64,000 nt of DNA from Tigriopus japonicus (Eukaryota; Arthropoda; Copepoda; Harpacticoida; Harpacticidae), in contig CM021323.1 of NCBI GenBank assembly GCA_010645155.1, positions 2,540,872 through 2,604,871 on the forward strand, given 5' to 3'. This document shows positions 62,845 to 64,000 of this stretch, one piece after another (within the stretch, counting starts at the first letter, position 1; every line of letters begins with the position of its first letter). A program made the translations under genes and the position numbers. Under the pieces are notes generated by a model. It saw only the letters and a list, made by a program, of their open reading frames with translations, did not search any database and was not told the DNA's origin.

Positions 62845-64000
62845 ATGATGTATCATGGTTCGACGACCCGGGCCAATAATTCCTTCGTCTTGGCTCGATG
62901 GCCCGCCCCTCAATTATCGGCCCAGGGCGATTCGCCACGCCCCCTCCGAGCCACCTCCTCTTCGCCTATTCCGACCTCGGCCCGCCCCCACACTGACCCA
63001 TCGACCGGATCAGCCCCGACCGTGAGTCCCTCGCCGGATCCGCCCACGGTGGGCGGACCGACGGGATCGCGGGTGGTTTTGACTTGGCCGAGTGATCAGT
63101 TCCACGCCGAAATCCGGGATCTGGGTCTGATTCATCCCGAGGATCGTTTGGTGCAGACCATTCGGCTGGAAAGCACCTATCCGGATTGCACGCGTTATTT
63201 GTCCATTGTGGCGTTGGGCGGGGCCGAACCGCGGGATTTGACGGCCGGGGCCGATCTCGAAGAAGTGCATCGATATTGTTTGGTGGGCTTGGATCGACGA
63301 CCCAATCCTCGGGCCGATCCGCCGAGTGATGTCACCACGGTGGGCTTGATAGTGCCGCTAATGTGGAATATGCGGATCTCATTGGACGGAGATGGGGGGT
63401 TTAGCCTCCGACAAAACGAAGAGCATTATATCTTCAAACCCGTGTCGGTTCAAGCTTTGTGGACCGTGATTCAGACTCTGAGCTTGGTGGCGGATCACTT
63501 GGAACCTCACGCCAGTCGCAAAGACGCCTGTCCCAATCGGCCTTATGCGGTGGAATCGCCCCAATCTTGCGTCAACGAATGGCATTGGATGGCCGATGTG
63601 CTGGTCCGACGTCCGAGCTCGCCTCGACGGTTGATCCGTTCGTCCGACGATTCGGGTCCTTCTTTGAACTGGGATCCCATTCTGGACCCGCAGGATGTGA
63701 TCCGCACCCGTCTGAAACGCATCATGATGGCCTCCGATCTGGATTCAATTACGTCCAAAAGCATTCGCAACCAACTCGAGTCCGACATGGAGCAAGATTT
63801 GGAACAATACAAGTCGGTCATCGATAAGGAGATCCTGGTGATACTCGGTCAAATGGATCCGGCTTCTCAAATTCTCGACTATTTGTACTTGGGTTCCGAG
63901 TGGAATGCGTCCAATCTGGAGGAACTTCAACAAAATGGCATCACCCATATCCTCAATGTGACAAGGGAAATCGACAACTTCTTCCCGTCCGTTTTTGAGT
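62845..64000 (+). CDS. SSH: Slingshot cofilin phosphatase, 5' part (runs off the window)
   Basis: Dephosphorylates and activates ADF/cofilin. One open exon from ATG 62845 (in-frame stops at 62749 and 62755 precede it) to the window end, 385 residues. After a Ser/Pro/Arg-rich leader comes the SSH-N region (LVQTIRLESTYPDCTRYLSI, LDGDGGFSLRQNEEHYIFKP, VSVQALW, SCVNEWHWM). The DEK-C domain follows (VIRTRLKRIMMASDLDSITS, KSIRNQLE). The start of the dual-specificity phosphatase domain ends the window (LGSEWNASNLEELQQNGITH, ILNVTREIDNFFPSVFE). The catalytic HCxxGxxRS lies beyond 64000, so activity cannot be judged. An upstream exon could extend the N-terminus. Confidence 0.93.
   Translation, partial: MMYHGSTTRANNSFVLARWPAPQLSAQGDSPRPLRATSSSPIPTSARPHTDPSTGSAPTVSPSPDPPTVGGPTGSRVVLTWPSDQFHAEIRDLGLIHPEDRLVQTIRLESTYPDCTRYLSIVALGGAEPRDLTAGADLEEVHRYCLVGLDRRPNPRADPPSDVTTVGLIVPLMWNMRISLDGDGGFSLRQNEEHYIFKPVSVQALWTVIQTLSLVADHLEPHASRKDACPNRPYAVESPQSCVNEWHWMADVLVRRPSSPRRLIRSSDDSGPSLNWDPILDPQDVIRTRLKRIMMASDLDSITSKSIRNQLESDMEQDLEQYKSVIDKEILVILGQMDPASQILDYLYLGSEWNASNLEELQQNGITHILNVTREIDNFFPSVFE

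Noticed and set aside
1..64000. Defence island, operon or other novel multi-gene system
   Set aside because: The neighbouring genes belong to unrelated eukaryotic pathways, each with its own introns and signals; nothing suggests a functional cluster.

Overview
The window looks like nuclear DNA of an arthropod, most likely a small crustacean such as a copepod (inference). Reasons: multi-exon genes with GT-AG introns, a Rebers-Riddiford cuticle protein gene with a TATA box, CCTAA/TTAGG-type repeats, and proteins resembling animal orthologues. There are no bacterial or plasmid features. Genes sit in islands of higher GC between AT-rich, repeat-rich intergenic DNA. Two runs of N (18925-19100 and 53890-54094) are assembly gaps.

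Layout. 1-8.9 kb is accessory DNA without a confident host gene. It holds a 17-bp minisatellite, a CCGCCAGA-rich block, LINE, mariner and Ty3/gypsy relics, a complete non-autonomous hAT element with 8-bp target duplications, and two long hairpins. 8.95-15.7 kb is ALDH7A1 (antiquitin, minus); its 4.5-kb first intron contains an intronless heparan sulfate 3-O-sulfotransferase gene on the same strand. 17.4-18.3 kb is the cuticle protein gene (minus). 22.3-31.8 kb is a large coiled-coil gene (minus, 8 exons, about 2171 residues) that I identify as CENP-F. 31.9-42.1 kb is intergenic, with tandem, dispersed and tRNA-derived repeats. 42.2-47.0 kb is a RILP-like gene (plus, 9 exons). 47.5-49.0 kb is RPF1 (minus, 5 exons). 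50.5-56.4 kb is an MDC1-type FHA/BRCT gene (plus, 7 exons) interrupted by a gap that is probably a false duplication. 56.6-57.8 kb is an NDUFA11-like gene (minus). 59.1-60.1 kb is DNAJC30 (plus). 60.25-61.2 kb is VPS37 (minus). From 62.8 kb to the end is the 5' part of a slingshot cofilin phosphatase gene (plus).

The genes are unrelated housekeeping or cell-biology loci, not an operon or defence cluster: lysine catabolism and aldehyde detoxification, heparan sulfate modification, cuticle, kinetochore, vesicle transport, 60S ribosome assembly, DNA-damage signalling, mitochondrial complex I and a mitochondrial J-protein, ESCRT-I, and actin dynamics. I built exon models by hand from splice sites and reading-frame phase; for the eight spliced genes that lie complete in the window (ALDH7A1, cuticle, CENP-F, RILP-like, RPF1, NDUFA11-like, DNAJC30, VPS37) all exon phases join. 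The MDC1 frame joins only if a 409-bp duplication-plus-gap is removed. Gene names rest on remembered family motifs, not on a database search. Hand-derived coordinates may be off by one base in places.
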